A stretch of DNA of 64,000 nucleotides, taken from positions 124,001 to 188,000 of the forward strand of contig NZ_JACFSK010000001.1 of NCBI RefSeq assembly GCF_016100455.1, read 5' to 3'. The notes under the pieces were generated by a model. The model saw only the letters and a program-made list of their open reading frames with translations. It was not told where the DNA came from and searched no databases. Positions 56,459 through 63,804 of this stretch are shown in pieces (within the stretch, counting starts at the first letter, position 1; each line of letters begins with the position of its first letter). The position numbers and the translations under genes were made by a program. This stretch comes from Bartonella sp. M0283. Lineage in GTDB: Bacteria > Pseudomonadota > Alphaproteobacteria > Rhizobiales > Rhizobiaceae.

Positions 56459-58720
56459 TCAAGCCAGTTTCCAATGTTGGGCAAATTTCCGATATTGTGT
56501 CAAAGCCGTTATCATATGATAAAAAATGGAAGCGGGAACATCTTCGGCAATGGCGCGGCCGTTTTCCGATATGAGGTCAATCCATAAACCTTTGGGGGCG
56601 GCGTCGATATGCCACCGGAAAAGCCTTCCCACACGCGCTTCTATTTCAGGTTTCAAATCCGGCCCGTCATTGCCATCAAGCGCAAGCGCTGCTTTGATCG
56701 CTTCGGTTTGCGGCCAGCTTCGCGAATTGGTGTCGATCGGCATTCCGTGGCGCGAAATCGTGTTATAGGCAAGCCCCGTCTTGCGGTTCAAACCATTGGC
56801 AATGGCGGAGGCATAGAGCTTTTTGGCAAGTTTTATAACGCTGCGGTCATTGGTTTTCTTCGAAAAATCGACAAGCAGCGACGACCATTCGAAATGGTGT
56901 CCGGGTTCGCAAATGTCACCTTCAGGTGAAGCCGACCTTTGCCAGTCCTTGTCGTAATATTCGGCAAGGGTCCAGCTATCTTCATCAAAGAAATGTTCCT
57001 TGAACAGGTCGACAATGCGTTCTGCCCGTTCAAGATAATCTCTGTCACCTGTCACGTCATACCAGGCCATGAAACTTTCAAACAAATGCATATGCGGGTT
57101 GGAACGGCGAAATGTTTTCTCTCTGTCGGCTTTGGCATTTTCAAAAAAGCCCTTGCCTTCTTTATCGGCAAGATGAAGGTCGATAAAAGAGAAGGTTTCC
57201 ATAGCAAGCGGCAAGGCTTTTTTATTGCCGACACGATGGGCGTGGGCAAGTGCCAGTAACACACAAGCCTGATCATAACTGTCTTCGGTTGCGTTGAGAA
57301 CCTTGCCATCTTGTGAAAGCTGTAAAACCCAACCGCCACGGTCTGTTCTGCCATTTTTGCCGATAAATTCGAGGCCGTGGTCAATGAGCTCTTTATAAGG
57401 GCCGTCCCAGCCCATTTCACCGGCCATGGCAAAAGCATAAATCTGGCGTGCCATTGTGCGCATGCGTTTGGCGCGCAATACCGGCATTCCGTCAAAACCC
57501 AAGGCTTCATAAAAGCCGCCTTTTTCATCAACTCCGCGTGTTGACCAGAGCGGCAGCGCTTCATCAAAAAGCCAATGCTCGACACGGGTGAGATAGGCAC
57601 CGCTTTGCGGTATTTTATCGGCAGCGGGGGTGAATTTGGTTTCAAGCCTTCCGGCTTTTTCAAGTGTTGCCACCACGTCGCGCACATTCTGGCTTTCTTT
57701 GACCGGAGCCACAAAAGTTGCGTCTGTCGTTGCGACAACCGCCATATTATGAAGCCCGACAGCCGATAGTAAACCCGCTTCCGAGCGCAAATAGCTGCCA
57801 TGGCAATTGATCGCCACAACATCGCCAATAATCACATTACCGTTTTTATCCGGCGGTGTAGGGCTTGATTGCTGGTTCAAAAGCGATTGCCACGAGCCGA
57901 GATCATTCCAGTGAAAGCGGGCGGGCACAAGCGCAATGTCTTTGACATGCTCCATAATGGCATAATCAACTGAGTCAGAAGGAATTGCCGCATAATGCTC
58001 GTAATTTAGCCAGGTACCCGATATATCTGTATGGGCGCTTTTGAGTGCCTCGACTGTCTTCTTCCAGATTTCCGGCTGGAACTCGAGAAAGGCTTTTTTC
58101 ATGGTTGCTGCGGAAAAAAGGAATATTCCCGAATTCCATAAAAAATTACCCGACTGCAAATATTTTTTGGCCGTTTCAACATCCGGCTTTTCAACAAAGC
58201 GGATAACGTCATAAACGCCGTTTTTTTCCTGTTCTGTTTCGACATAGCCATAGCCGGTTTCCGGCTTATCCGGATGAATTCCAAAAACTACAATGCGGCC
58301 GCTCCTTGCGGCTTCTTCACCTTCATGAATGGTTTTCCAAAAATCGTCATCGGTTGAAATTTCATGGTCTGATGGGGCAACGAGAATGAGCCTGTCACCA
58401 TATTCGGCAAGGGTGATGGCCGTTGCCAAAGCAACAGCTGCCGCCGTATTTCGCCCCAAAGGTTCAAAAATCGGGCGCCCACCATTTAATGGCAAACCGG
58501 CAATATCATGGCGCAAACGATATTCATGAGCTTCCGAGGCAATGAGAAAAATCGGCCCGTGGCCGCTTGTCCGTGCATTCATGCGCTTGACGGTTCCCGA
58601 TACCATCGAGCCTTTGCCGGAAAGGTCATGAAACTGTTTTGGAAAGTCTTCACGCGATAATGGCCAAAGACGGGTGCCAACGCCGCCGCTCATAATGAAA
58701 CTGATGATTTTTTCGGCCAT
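56459..58720 (-). CDS. Bifunctional mannose-1-phosphate guanylyltransferase / AGE-family isomerase
   Basis: 753 residues. Residues 1-355 form a nucleotidyltransferase: SGGVGTRLWPLSRE binds GTP, and FVEKPD and NSGIFLF are conserved; this makes GDP-mannose from mannose-1-phosphate. Residues about 370-753 form an (alpha/alpha)6-barrel of the N-acylglucosamine 2-epimerase family, with SNPHMHLFESFMAW and EPGHHFEWSSL carrying catalytic histidines; this half probably acts as mannose-6-phosphate isomerase. Together they would supply GDP-mannose for LPS or exopolysaccharide. The isomerase half is not of the usual cupin (ManA/AlgA C-terminal) type. Single gene on the minus strand. Confidence 0.93.
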   Translation of the reverse strand: MAEKIISFIMSGGVGTRLWPLSREDFPKQFHDLSGKGSMVSGTVKRMNARTSGHGPIFLIASEAHEYRLRHDIAGLPLNGGRPIFEPLGRNTAAAVALATAITLAEYGDRLILVAPSDHEISTDDDFWKTIHEGEEAARSGRIVVFGIHPDKPETGYGYVETEQEKNGVYDVIRFVEKPDVETAKKYLQSGNFLWNSGIFLFSAATMKKAFLEFQPEIWKKTVEALKSAHTDISGTWLNYEHYAAIPSDSVDYAIMEHVKDIALVPARFHWNDLGSWQSLLNQQSSPTPPDKNGNVIIGDVVAINCHGSYLRSEAGLLSAVGLHNMAVVATTDATFVAPVKESQNVRDVVATLEKAGRLETKFTPAADKIPQSGAYLTRVEHWLFDEALPLWSTRGVDEKGGFYEALGFDGMPVLRAKRMRTMARQIYAFAMAGEMGWDGPYKELIDHGLEFIGKNGRTDRGGWVLQLSQDGKVLNATEDSYDQACVLLALAHAHRVGNKKALPLAMETFSFIDLHLADKEGKGFFENAKADREKTFRRSNPHMHLFESFMAWYDVTGDRDYLERAERIVDLFKEHFFDEDSWTLAEYYDKDWQRSASPEGDICEPGHHFEWSSLLVDFSKKTNDRSVIKLAKKLYASAIANGLNRKTGLAYNTISRHGMPIDTNSRSWPQTEAIKAALALDGNDGPDLKPEIEARVGRLFRWHIDAAPKGLWIDLISENGRAIAEDVPASIFYHMITALTQYRKFAQHWKLA

Positions 58721-59316
58721 TTTTTCTTTTCCGGCTTGAACTTAAAAAGCATATTCTTGCTATCGCTTTTCAAGGGTTTAGGTCAAGTGAATGCCGCCCG
58801 TCGCATAAAAAATAATAAAACCGTAAAAACGAAGACCGATAATAGTTGAGCGCTTCTCCAAGCGATAGGGCGATGGCTGTGAGAACCGGCAAATGTGTTT
58901 TAAACCGGCCTTCGGCGGTGCCCGTCGGCGTGATCTTTGCTCGATCGGATAAACGAGAAAAGCATCGAAATGTTTACAAAAAGGTGGGCAAGGGAAAAAT
59001 CGGCCAAACTTGCAGCAGAAGTTTCGAGAGGTGGAAGACAACTTTTTGAAACGACAAAATTGCCGCGCTATTGGCAAAAATTTCATTCTTTTGCGGAAAA
59101 GTTTCAAGCACGTTATAATAAAAACGTTAGGTTAAAAATGTTGGCGGGCGAGGGGGTAGAGAGCCGATATGGGGCAAACAGATCAGGAAAAGGTGATTGA
59201 AAGCCAAGGAGCGAGGGGAAAACAGACAGGAAATGAATAATTGTTGAGCGGGTTTTTTTAAAAAACACTTGCGAGAAAGCTGTCATAACGGTATAAGCCC
59301 GCCAACACCAGTTAGT
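58721..59316. other. Spacer before tRNA-Pro, no gene seen
   Basis: About 600 bases with no convincing frame. A TTTTTTTAAAAAA stretch lies at 59255-59268, a palindromic A/T motif that recurs in several spacers of the window. Confidence 0.5.
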
Positions 59317-59393
59317 CGGAGTGTAGCGCAGACTGGTAGCGCACCTCGTTCGGGACGAGGGGGTCGGAGGTTCAAATCCTCTCACTCCGACCA
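59317..59393 (+). tRNA. tRNA-Pro (anticodon CGG)
   Basis: CGGAGTG pairs with CACTCCG to form the acceptor stem. The anticodon arm is CCTCG-TTCGGGA-CGAGG with anticodon CGG, the T arm contains GGTTCAAATCC, and ACCA ends the gene with CCA encoded (59391-59393). 77 nt. Its 3' end faces the right-hand accessory region. Confidence 0.97.
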
Positions 59394-59937
59394 TTTTTCA
59401 TTAAAAATTGTTTTAAACGACAAAATGTCGAGTTTTCAAATTTCAAAACGTCGGAAAAACAATCATGCTTTGCGTGTGACTTTGTTATGCTTTGCGTGTG
59501 ATTTTATCATCTATAATTGTTTTAAAAGTCAGGGTTTATACGGTTCAACCGGGTTACTAAAATTACCCGCGTCAAATAAAATGCTTACCAGAACGACCGG
59601 ATTTTTATCTATATCTTTGCCGGAAAAGCAAAAGCGGAAGGTGACTGGCGGAGCTTATAATAAAATGTTTCTGGTCAATTGCAGTTGCAGCCTAAAAAAG
59701 AAGTGATTCGGTAAAAATATCGGGCTCATTCTATTTTCTTAAAAATTCAGGTTTTTAAATTTTAAAAATTTCAGCAAACGAATACATTGTATTCGAGTAA
59801 TCAAACTCTTTTTCGTTTTTTTAAAAAGGAGATTTCTATAGCATTTTCAAATATTTATTTTTTCATCAATAATATCAAAAGTAATCATTAGTCGGTTTAC
59901 AGAATTTAACGTATAGAATTCGTTTTAATATTATTCA
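59394..59937. other. AT-rich spacer after tRNA-Pro with a 22-bp duplication
   Basis: No gene. The 15-bp word ATGCTTTGCGTGTGA occurs at 59465-59479 and 59487-59501, a 22-bp tandem duplication. The rest is AT-rich. No integrase lies next to the tRNA. Confidence 0.5.
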
Positions 59938-59966
59938 TTGACACTTTTAAAGATTATATTTACATT
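59938..59966 (+). promoter_or_regulatory. Sigma-70-type promoter
   Basis: TTGACA (59938-59943) and TACATT (59961-59966) are separated by exactly 17 bases. There is no reading frame directly downstream, but two hairpins follow. Confidence 0.6.
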
Positions 59967-59972
59967 CAAACT

Positions 59973-60032
59973 GTTATTGGTAATTCCGCCAATAGCAATA
60001 AAGCTTTGGCTGCAACCAAAGCTTTATTACAA
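59973..60032 (+). ncRNA. Candidate small RNA of about 60 nt
   Basis: Downstream of the promoter at 59938-59966 lie two hairpins and no coding frame: TATTGG/CCAATA with an 8-base loop, then a 13-bp perfect stem AATAAAGCTTTGG/CCAAAGCTTTATT around CTGCAA (59997-60028). The second could terminate transcription, although the following U-tract is poor (TTACAATATT). This is a prediction from structure only. Confidence 0.4.
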
Positions 60033-60092
60033 TATTAACCCAACTGACGCAATTATCAATCAACGGTTACAGTTAGTATGAGCAACTACTTT

Positions 60093-60177
60093 CAACAGGG
60101 AGTTAAAAATAACTGCGGAGTTAAAGATAACTTTTTATAACTCAGTTATTTTTATTATTAACTGTTGAAGATGTCAA
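60093..60177. promoter_or_regulatory. Repeat-rich dyad upstream of the 59-codon gene
   Basis: An 18-bp direct repeat (GAGTTAAAAATAACTGCG then GAGTTAAAGATAACT) at 60100-60132 is followed by inverted words TAACTCAGTTATT and TTATTAACTGTTG, with CAACAG at the left edge matching CTGTTG at the right. It could be an operator array or a structured leader for the gene at 60244. Confidence 0.4.
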
Positions 60178-60243
60178 CTCAAAAAATAATCGTGATCGTG
60201 TACGACTATTCCTTGCGGCAGTTTTCTCAATAGGAGATAATCC

Positions 60244-60423
60244 ATGATTATACCGCATTTTATTACGGAAGTGATCATCGGTTTTTTTCGGTCGAAATGT
60301 TTTTTCATTTCGGCTGATCTAAAAATCAAATTAGGTTATGGTGTCCACAAACCTAAAGAGAAAATCGGATTGGAAGATAAAAACGGAAAAACACTTCCAC
60401 CTGATTATTTGGAAAAACATTGA
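60244..60423 (+). CDS. Small hypothetical protein, 59 aa
   Basis: An ATG with a strong AGGAGA 5-6 bases upstream opens 59 codons to TGA 60421-60423, and a hairpin terminator follows within 10 bases, so it looks like a complete unit. The product begins MIIPHFITEVIIGFFRSKCF, has a short hydrophobic N-terminal half that could associate with membrane, and a charged C-terminal half (HKPKEKIGLEDKNGKTLPPD). No family recognised. It is too short for usual length cut-offs and sits in AT-rich accessory DNA just upstream of a toxin-antitoxin pair. Confidence 0.6.
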   Translation: MIIPHFITEVIIGFFRSKCFFISADLKIKLGYGVHKPKEKIGLEDKNGKTLPPDYLEKH

Positions 60424-60430
60424 AAAACCG

Positions 60431-60459
60431 GAAGCGCCTCTTTTTTCGGAGGCGCTTTC
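60431..60459. terminator. Hairpin terminator after the 59-codon gene
   Basis: AAGCGCCTC (60432-60440) and GAGGCGCTT (60449-60457) pair perfectly around TTTTTTCG. The 3' T-tract is short (TTTC), so efficiency is uncertain. Confidence 0.65.
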
Positions 60460-60600
60460 AACTCTCTGGCTTGAGAAACACATCCGGTCTGTTAATGACA
60501 ACTGTTTGTCGCGCTCGTTTGATGTCTACTGGTCAAAATTTTCTCGTTTTTAATATAAATTTCAATAATTTATAATATTTTTATTTTTATGCATTTACAT

Positions 60601-60610
60601 TGTATATACA
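60601..60610. promoter_or_regulatory. Palindrome TGTATATACA, candidate antitoxin operator
   Basis: A perfect 10-bp palindrome, extended by an imperfect TTACAT/GATGTAAG dyad in 60594-60630, lies about 95 bases upstream of the toxin-antitoxin operon. Ribbon-helix-helix antitoxins bind such sites, so autoregulation is inferred. Confidence 0.4.
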
Positions 60611-60704
60611 TCGCCTTAAATAGATGTAAGCGGTGAATGCAATATCGTGTAGCACCTCTATGTGATACGTCCGAGTAAGTAACCAGCGTAATGAGGTTAT
60701 AGCT

Positions 60705-60980
60705 ATGTCTGCACTAAAGAAAAATACCAACTTCAATTTGCGGATGACTGAAGATCATATGCGGTTGATTTCGAAAGCAGCAAAGATTTGTGGTAAATCG
60801 GTCGCAGCTTTTATGACCGAGGCGTCGGTTTTTTCGGCGCAACGAGAACTTATGGATCAAAGGTTTATTGGAGTTCAGTCTGATCTTTTCGATAGCATTG
60901 ATGAAAAATTATTGCAGCCGGGAAAAGCACATAAACGTTTGGTGAAACTCTTCAACAATAAGGTTGAATGGAGTGACTGA
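60705..60980 (+). CDS. DUF1778 (TacA-like) ribbon-helix-helix antitoxin
   Basis: 91 residues. NFNLRMTEDHMRLISKAAKI followed by GKSVAAFMTEASVFSAQREL matches the ribbon-helix-helix DNA-binding domain of DUF1778 antitoxins; the C-terminal 40 residues would wrap the toxin. It is followed two bases later by the GNAT toxin gene, the standard order. Expected to neutralise the toxin and repress the operon. Confidence 0.92.
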   Translation: MSALKKNTNFNLRMTEDHMRLISKAAKICGKSVAAFMTEASVFSAQRELMDQRFIGVQSDLFDSIDEKLLQPGKAHKRLVKLFNNKVEWSD

Positions 60981-60982
60981 TC

Positions 60983-61510
60983 ATGGGCTACCGTAAACCA
61001 TGCCCTTATGACCCGTCAAAACATTTGACGGATAGTTTTTCTTCAGGCTCTCCTGTCCTTGATGATTGGCTAAAAAATATGGCTGGTTATAATCAATCTC
61101 AACATTATACAAAAACGTTTGTGATAACCGACGAAAATGATTGTGTTGTGGGCTACCACGCTTTGTGTGCAGGCATGATTTATCGTTCTGACACTCCGCG
61201 TAAAATCAAAGGAGCTCATGCGCCTGATGAAATTCCGGTGGCACTTCTTGCGCGCATGGCGGTTGATAGACGTCACCAAGGTAAAGGATTGGGGGCTGCG
61301 CTTTTGCGCAACGCCCTTCTTTTGGTCATCTCCGCTTCTCAGCTTGTTGCTTTCCGTGCCGTTGTCGTTGAGGGGATGGGTGAAAACGCCAAGAGGTTTT
61401 ATGAACATTTCGGATTCGTTCAAATAAAAGGAATGGACATGAAACTTATTCTTTCTACCGCCGATATTCTAAAATCATCCTTGGAAGCTTGTGATGGAAG
61501 AGATTGCTGA
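60983..61510 (+). CDS. GNAT-family (TacT-like) acetyltransferase toxin
   Basis: 175 residues. The acetyl-CoA-binding motif A is RMAVDRRHQGKGLGAALLR, preceded by the VALLAR strand, and motif B is AKRFYEHFGFVQ with the tyrosine expected near the active site. TacT-type toxins acetylate the amino group of aminoacylated tRNA and stop translation. All expected motifs are intact and the antitoxin is adjacent, so the pair looks functional. Confidence 0.92.
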   Translation: MGYRKPCPYDPSKHLTDSFSSGSPVLDDWLKNMAGYNQSQHYTKTFVITDENDCVVGYHALCAGMIYRSDTPRKIKGAHAPDEIPVALLARMAVDRRHQGKGLGAALLRNALLLVISASQLVAFRAVVVEGMGENAKRFYEHFGFVQIKGMDMKLILSTADILKSSLEACDGRDC

Positions 61511-61905
61511 TAGGAAATCCCTTCACGTTTTTCAGGACGGGCGATCGTTTCAATTATTTTTCTTTTTCGACACGAAGTTATCCGGAAAATCGGGAAAAAA
61601 AGCGGTCTTAAGCAAACCGGAACCAAGCGTGAACCAGTATTATATTTCGTGATTTCGGTGGTCTTTAGGCCGGCAAGTTCTTGAAAAATAAGTGCAAAAA
61701 TTCTGGATAATCAGAAATCAATTTGCTCCGAGGAAAGCGGACTTTGCAATTGCACAGAAAAGGAAGTGCTGCTTGAAAAGGCAGTTTGCCAACCGCATAT
61801 AATTTGGGTAAGGGGTTCGTTTAGGCCATTAGCCTGAACGATTTTTTAATTGACTCTTTTTAGAAAAATAAGAACAATACGAGAACAAAAACGGAGTCGC
61901 GTAAA
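61511..61905. other. Spacer, no gene seen
   Basis: About 395 bases of mixed composition after the toxin gene. It should hold the promoter of the small gene at 61906. Confidence 0.45.
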
Positions 61906-62103
61906 GTGAGCAAAGCTGTTTCAAACGATAGTTGTGAAGACGATATTGATGGCCTCATTGCAGCCTATGACGGGGATGCAAAAGCCCTCATTAGAACTTT
62001 GCTTGAAGAACGGAAAATGCTTATCCACCAAATCGAAGTTGCCACTTCTGCTATGTCTGTCGGCTATGGTCGGGGGTGGAAACCAAAATTGCCGATTGAC
62101 TAG
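61906..62103 (+). CDS. Hypothetical protein, 65 aa
   Basis: GTG start with GGAG about 10 bases upstream. The product is acidic at the N-terminus (CEDDIDGLIAAYDGDAKALI), has a central helix RTLLEERKMLIHQIEVATSA and ends GYGRGWKPKLPID. The composition is protein-like and the helix is amphipathic. No family recognised. Confidence 0.6.
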   Translation: MSKAVSNDSCEDDIDGLIAAYDGDAKALIRTLLEERKMLIHQIEVATSAMSVGYGRGWKPKLPID

Positions 62104-62123
62104 GTTGGCCGTTCTTCATCTTT

Positions 62124-62411
62124 ATGGCGCTTAAAACTCGCGTTAGGATTTCGCCTTTCATTTTGTTTCAGGTTTGTTTCAAGAGCCGGTCAAACGAACT
62201 TAAAAGCCAACGAGACCTTTGCTGCAAGCTTGGCAATTTAAGGTTGAAGCCGGATTTTAATGTTGGACATCCGCGGCTTGAAGTTCAAAGCGATGGTTAT
62301 GCTTGTGAGTTACTGAAACAAAGAGACGGGGAGAAGATGCGATATATTCTAAGACCGGCTTCACTATCGATGAATGATATTTCCGGAAGGGCGGATTTCG
62401 TCACGTTATAA
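62124..62411 (+). CDS. Doubtful open frame, 95 aa
   Basis: Begins 20 bases after the previous stop. There is no clear ribosome site at ATG 62124. The C-terminal half (SDGYACELLKQRDGEKMRYI then SLSMNDISGRADF) looks protein-like; the N-terminal half does not. It might be the remnant of a longer gene or a chance frame. Confidence 0.3.
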   Translation: MALKTRVRISPFILFQVCFKSRSNELKSQRDLCCKLGNLRLKPDFNVGHPRLEVQSDGYACELLKQRDGEKMRYILRPASLSMNDISGRADFVTL

Positions 62412-62681
62412 AAGGCAAAATAGGAGATAGTAGAGTTACCGGTTATTCGATAATTCAAAATTTCATGAGGGGGTAAAGCGGCGGTAATTTAGATGGAATT
62501 GATTGCTGTTTGCCTTTTTCTGCCGCCAATCAATAAGCGATATTCAATAGGGTAGCAAACCGGTTGTGACAAAGTTTGAAAGTCCTTTTTGTCCGTGCGT
62601 CAACATGTTCCTTCCTTTATTGATCTGATGTGCAAAAAAGCCGGTTTAGCGGGTGCCTGAGGAACGGTTACGAAGACCGTC

Positions 62682-63026
62682 TTATGAACCGAATTTTCTT
62701 CTCAAAAGGCCTATGACGCTATCAATAATCGACACACCCAAAGCGCCGCATAAAAAACCGGCAAGGCCGAGAAATTTTTCTGGCACAACATAGGAACCGT
62801 CGATCAGGTCGAATTTATCAAGCAGATGAGAAAGGGTATTGGCGGCAAGCTCTGCCCCGTAAATAGCGCATAAAGCACCGCCAACCCATTCCATTACGCG
62901 TTGCGGCCATTTTTTGGGCGCGCTGTTGAGCTGGCTTAAAAAACTGCCACATGCACCGGCTAGAGCAAGAAGTCCGAACCTGACAAGATAAGCAAGCCAG
63001 TCGGGTGGGGGATTATTTTCTGACAT
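62682..63026 (-). CDS. Putative phage holin-like membrane protein
   Basis: 114 residues with three hydrophobic segments (about 13-31, 45-64 and 86-106), a short Pro-rich N-terminus and a basic tail (LLRRKFGS). This is the layout of a class I holin, and it lies downstream of a spanin pair and an endolysin-like C-terminus on the same strand. No sequence family is firmly recognised; the call rests on topology and context. Confidence 0.6.
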   Translation of the reverse strand: MSENNPPPDWLAYLVRFGLLALAGACGSFLSQLNSAPKKWPQRVMEWVGGALCAIYGAELAANTLSHLLDKFDLIDGSYVVPEKFLGLAGFLCGALGVSIIDSVIGLLRRKFGS

Positions 63027-63458
63027 TTGATTATTCCATGAAAGGCGCGAGCGGCAATTTGAATAAATTGAAGCAAAAATTAAACCCGTTATTTATATGC
63101 ATCTGAACTATGTTGTTAGCCGGCTAATGTTATAACACGAGGGAGAATAACTGTGCCGGTAGGGGAGTAGGAACCAGAACTTTGGTCGGGCAAAGATATT
63201 TGTTCTTGTGTCGGGGAGGGAAACCTGACGGGATTTCATCAAAATGACGGCTATTGTTTATGGTAAATTGCGAAGCACTGCATTTCCTATTTTATTATAA
63301 AATAGGTGATCGGGCTTTGGACGGGAAACGGACTGCCGTTTTCTGTCACAGTGTTTCTTTCCGATTGTTCGACAAATTGTATAAAACATCGTTATCAACC
63401 CGCCGCCAATTTATCGACTTTTAATGAATGCTTATGGGCATACGGATATTGAACTTTT
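63027..63458. other. Spacer inside the lysis cassette
   Basis: About 430 bases without a gene between the spanin genes and the holin-like gene. An AT-rich palindromic stretch (TTTTATTATAAAATA) lies at 63290-63304. Confidence 0.45.
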
Positions 63459-63659
63459 TCATTTCCAGCATTTCTGTTTCTGTCCAAACCGGTCGGTCGA
63501 GATGATCCATTTGGTGATTGCCGGTTCATTTTCGACAAGGCGCGCGGCGTCATTTGCCTTTGGCGGTTTTGTCCAACCCGCGCAGGAGAACCCTGCAGTC
63601 GTATGGCACCCCGCCAACAGCAAGGCAGCGCTGATAAGAGTTAAGAGCTTCAACTTCAT
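63459..63659 (-). CDS. Rz1-like outer-membrane lipoprotein (o-spanin)
   Basis: 66 residues from ATG 63659 (GAGG 7 bases upstream); an ATG 24 bases earlier is in frame. MKLKLLTLISAALLLAGC is a lipoprotein signal with lipobox LAGC, so the mature protein would be outer-membrane anchored. The body is short with a WTKPPKAND proline segment. Its first 110 bases lie inside the Rz-like gene in a different frame, the hallmark of nested spanin genes. Confidence 0.8.
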   Translation of the reverse strand: MKLKLLTLISAALLLAGCHTTAGFSCAGWTKPPKANDAARLVENEPAITKWIISTDRFGQKQKCWK

Positions 63660-63804
63660 TTTCAACCTCGTGAGAATTTTCAAAGGCTGTGATCGCAGCC
63701 TTTAGAGACTTTTGTTTTTCCGTCTCTTGCCCGATACAAAAAGCAACAACAATTAGGGCAATGATGACGGCAATGGTGATCGACAGGCGTTCGAGTGTGG
63801 TCAT
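63550..63804 (-). CDS. Rz-like inner-membrane spanin (i-spanin)
   Basis: 84 residues. One N-terminal membrane segment (ITIAVIIALIVVAFCIG) is followed by a charged helical region (ETEKQKSLKAAITAFENSHE) and a C-terminal part with RCLAVGGVPYDCRVLLRGL. Its ATG overlaps the stop of the upstream endolysin-like gene (ATGA). With the nested Rz1-like protein it would span the periplasm and fuse the membranes during phage lysis. Confidence 0.78.
   Translation of the reverse strand: MTTLERLSITIAVIIALIVVAFCIGQETEKQKSLKAAITAFENSHEVENEVEALNSYQRCLAVGGVPYDCRVLLRGLDKTAKGK

Noticed and set aside
59269-59706. Plus-strand 145-codon frame across tRNA-Pro
   Set aside because: It translates the tRNA gene itself and has no ribosome site.
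60338-60553. Plus-strand 71-codon frame
   Set aside because: Overlaps the better-supported 59-codon gene and runs through its terminator hairpin.
63424-63705. Plus-strand 93-codon frame opposite the spanin genes
   Set aside because: Antisense to the Rz1/Rz-like pair, which have a lipobox, membrane segment and ribosome sites.
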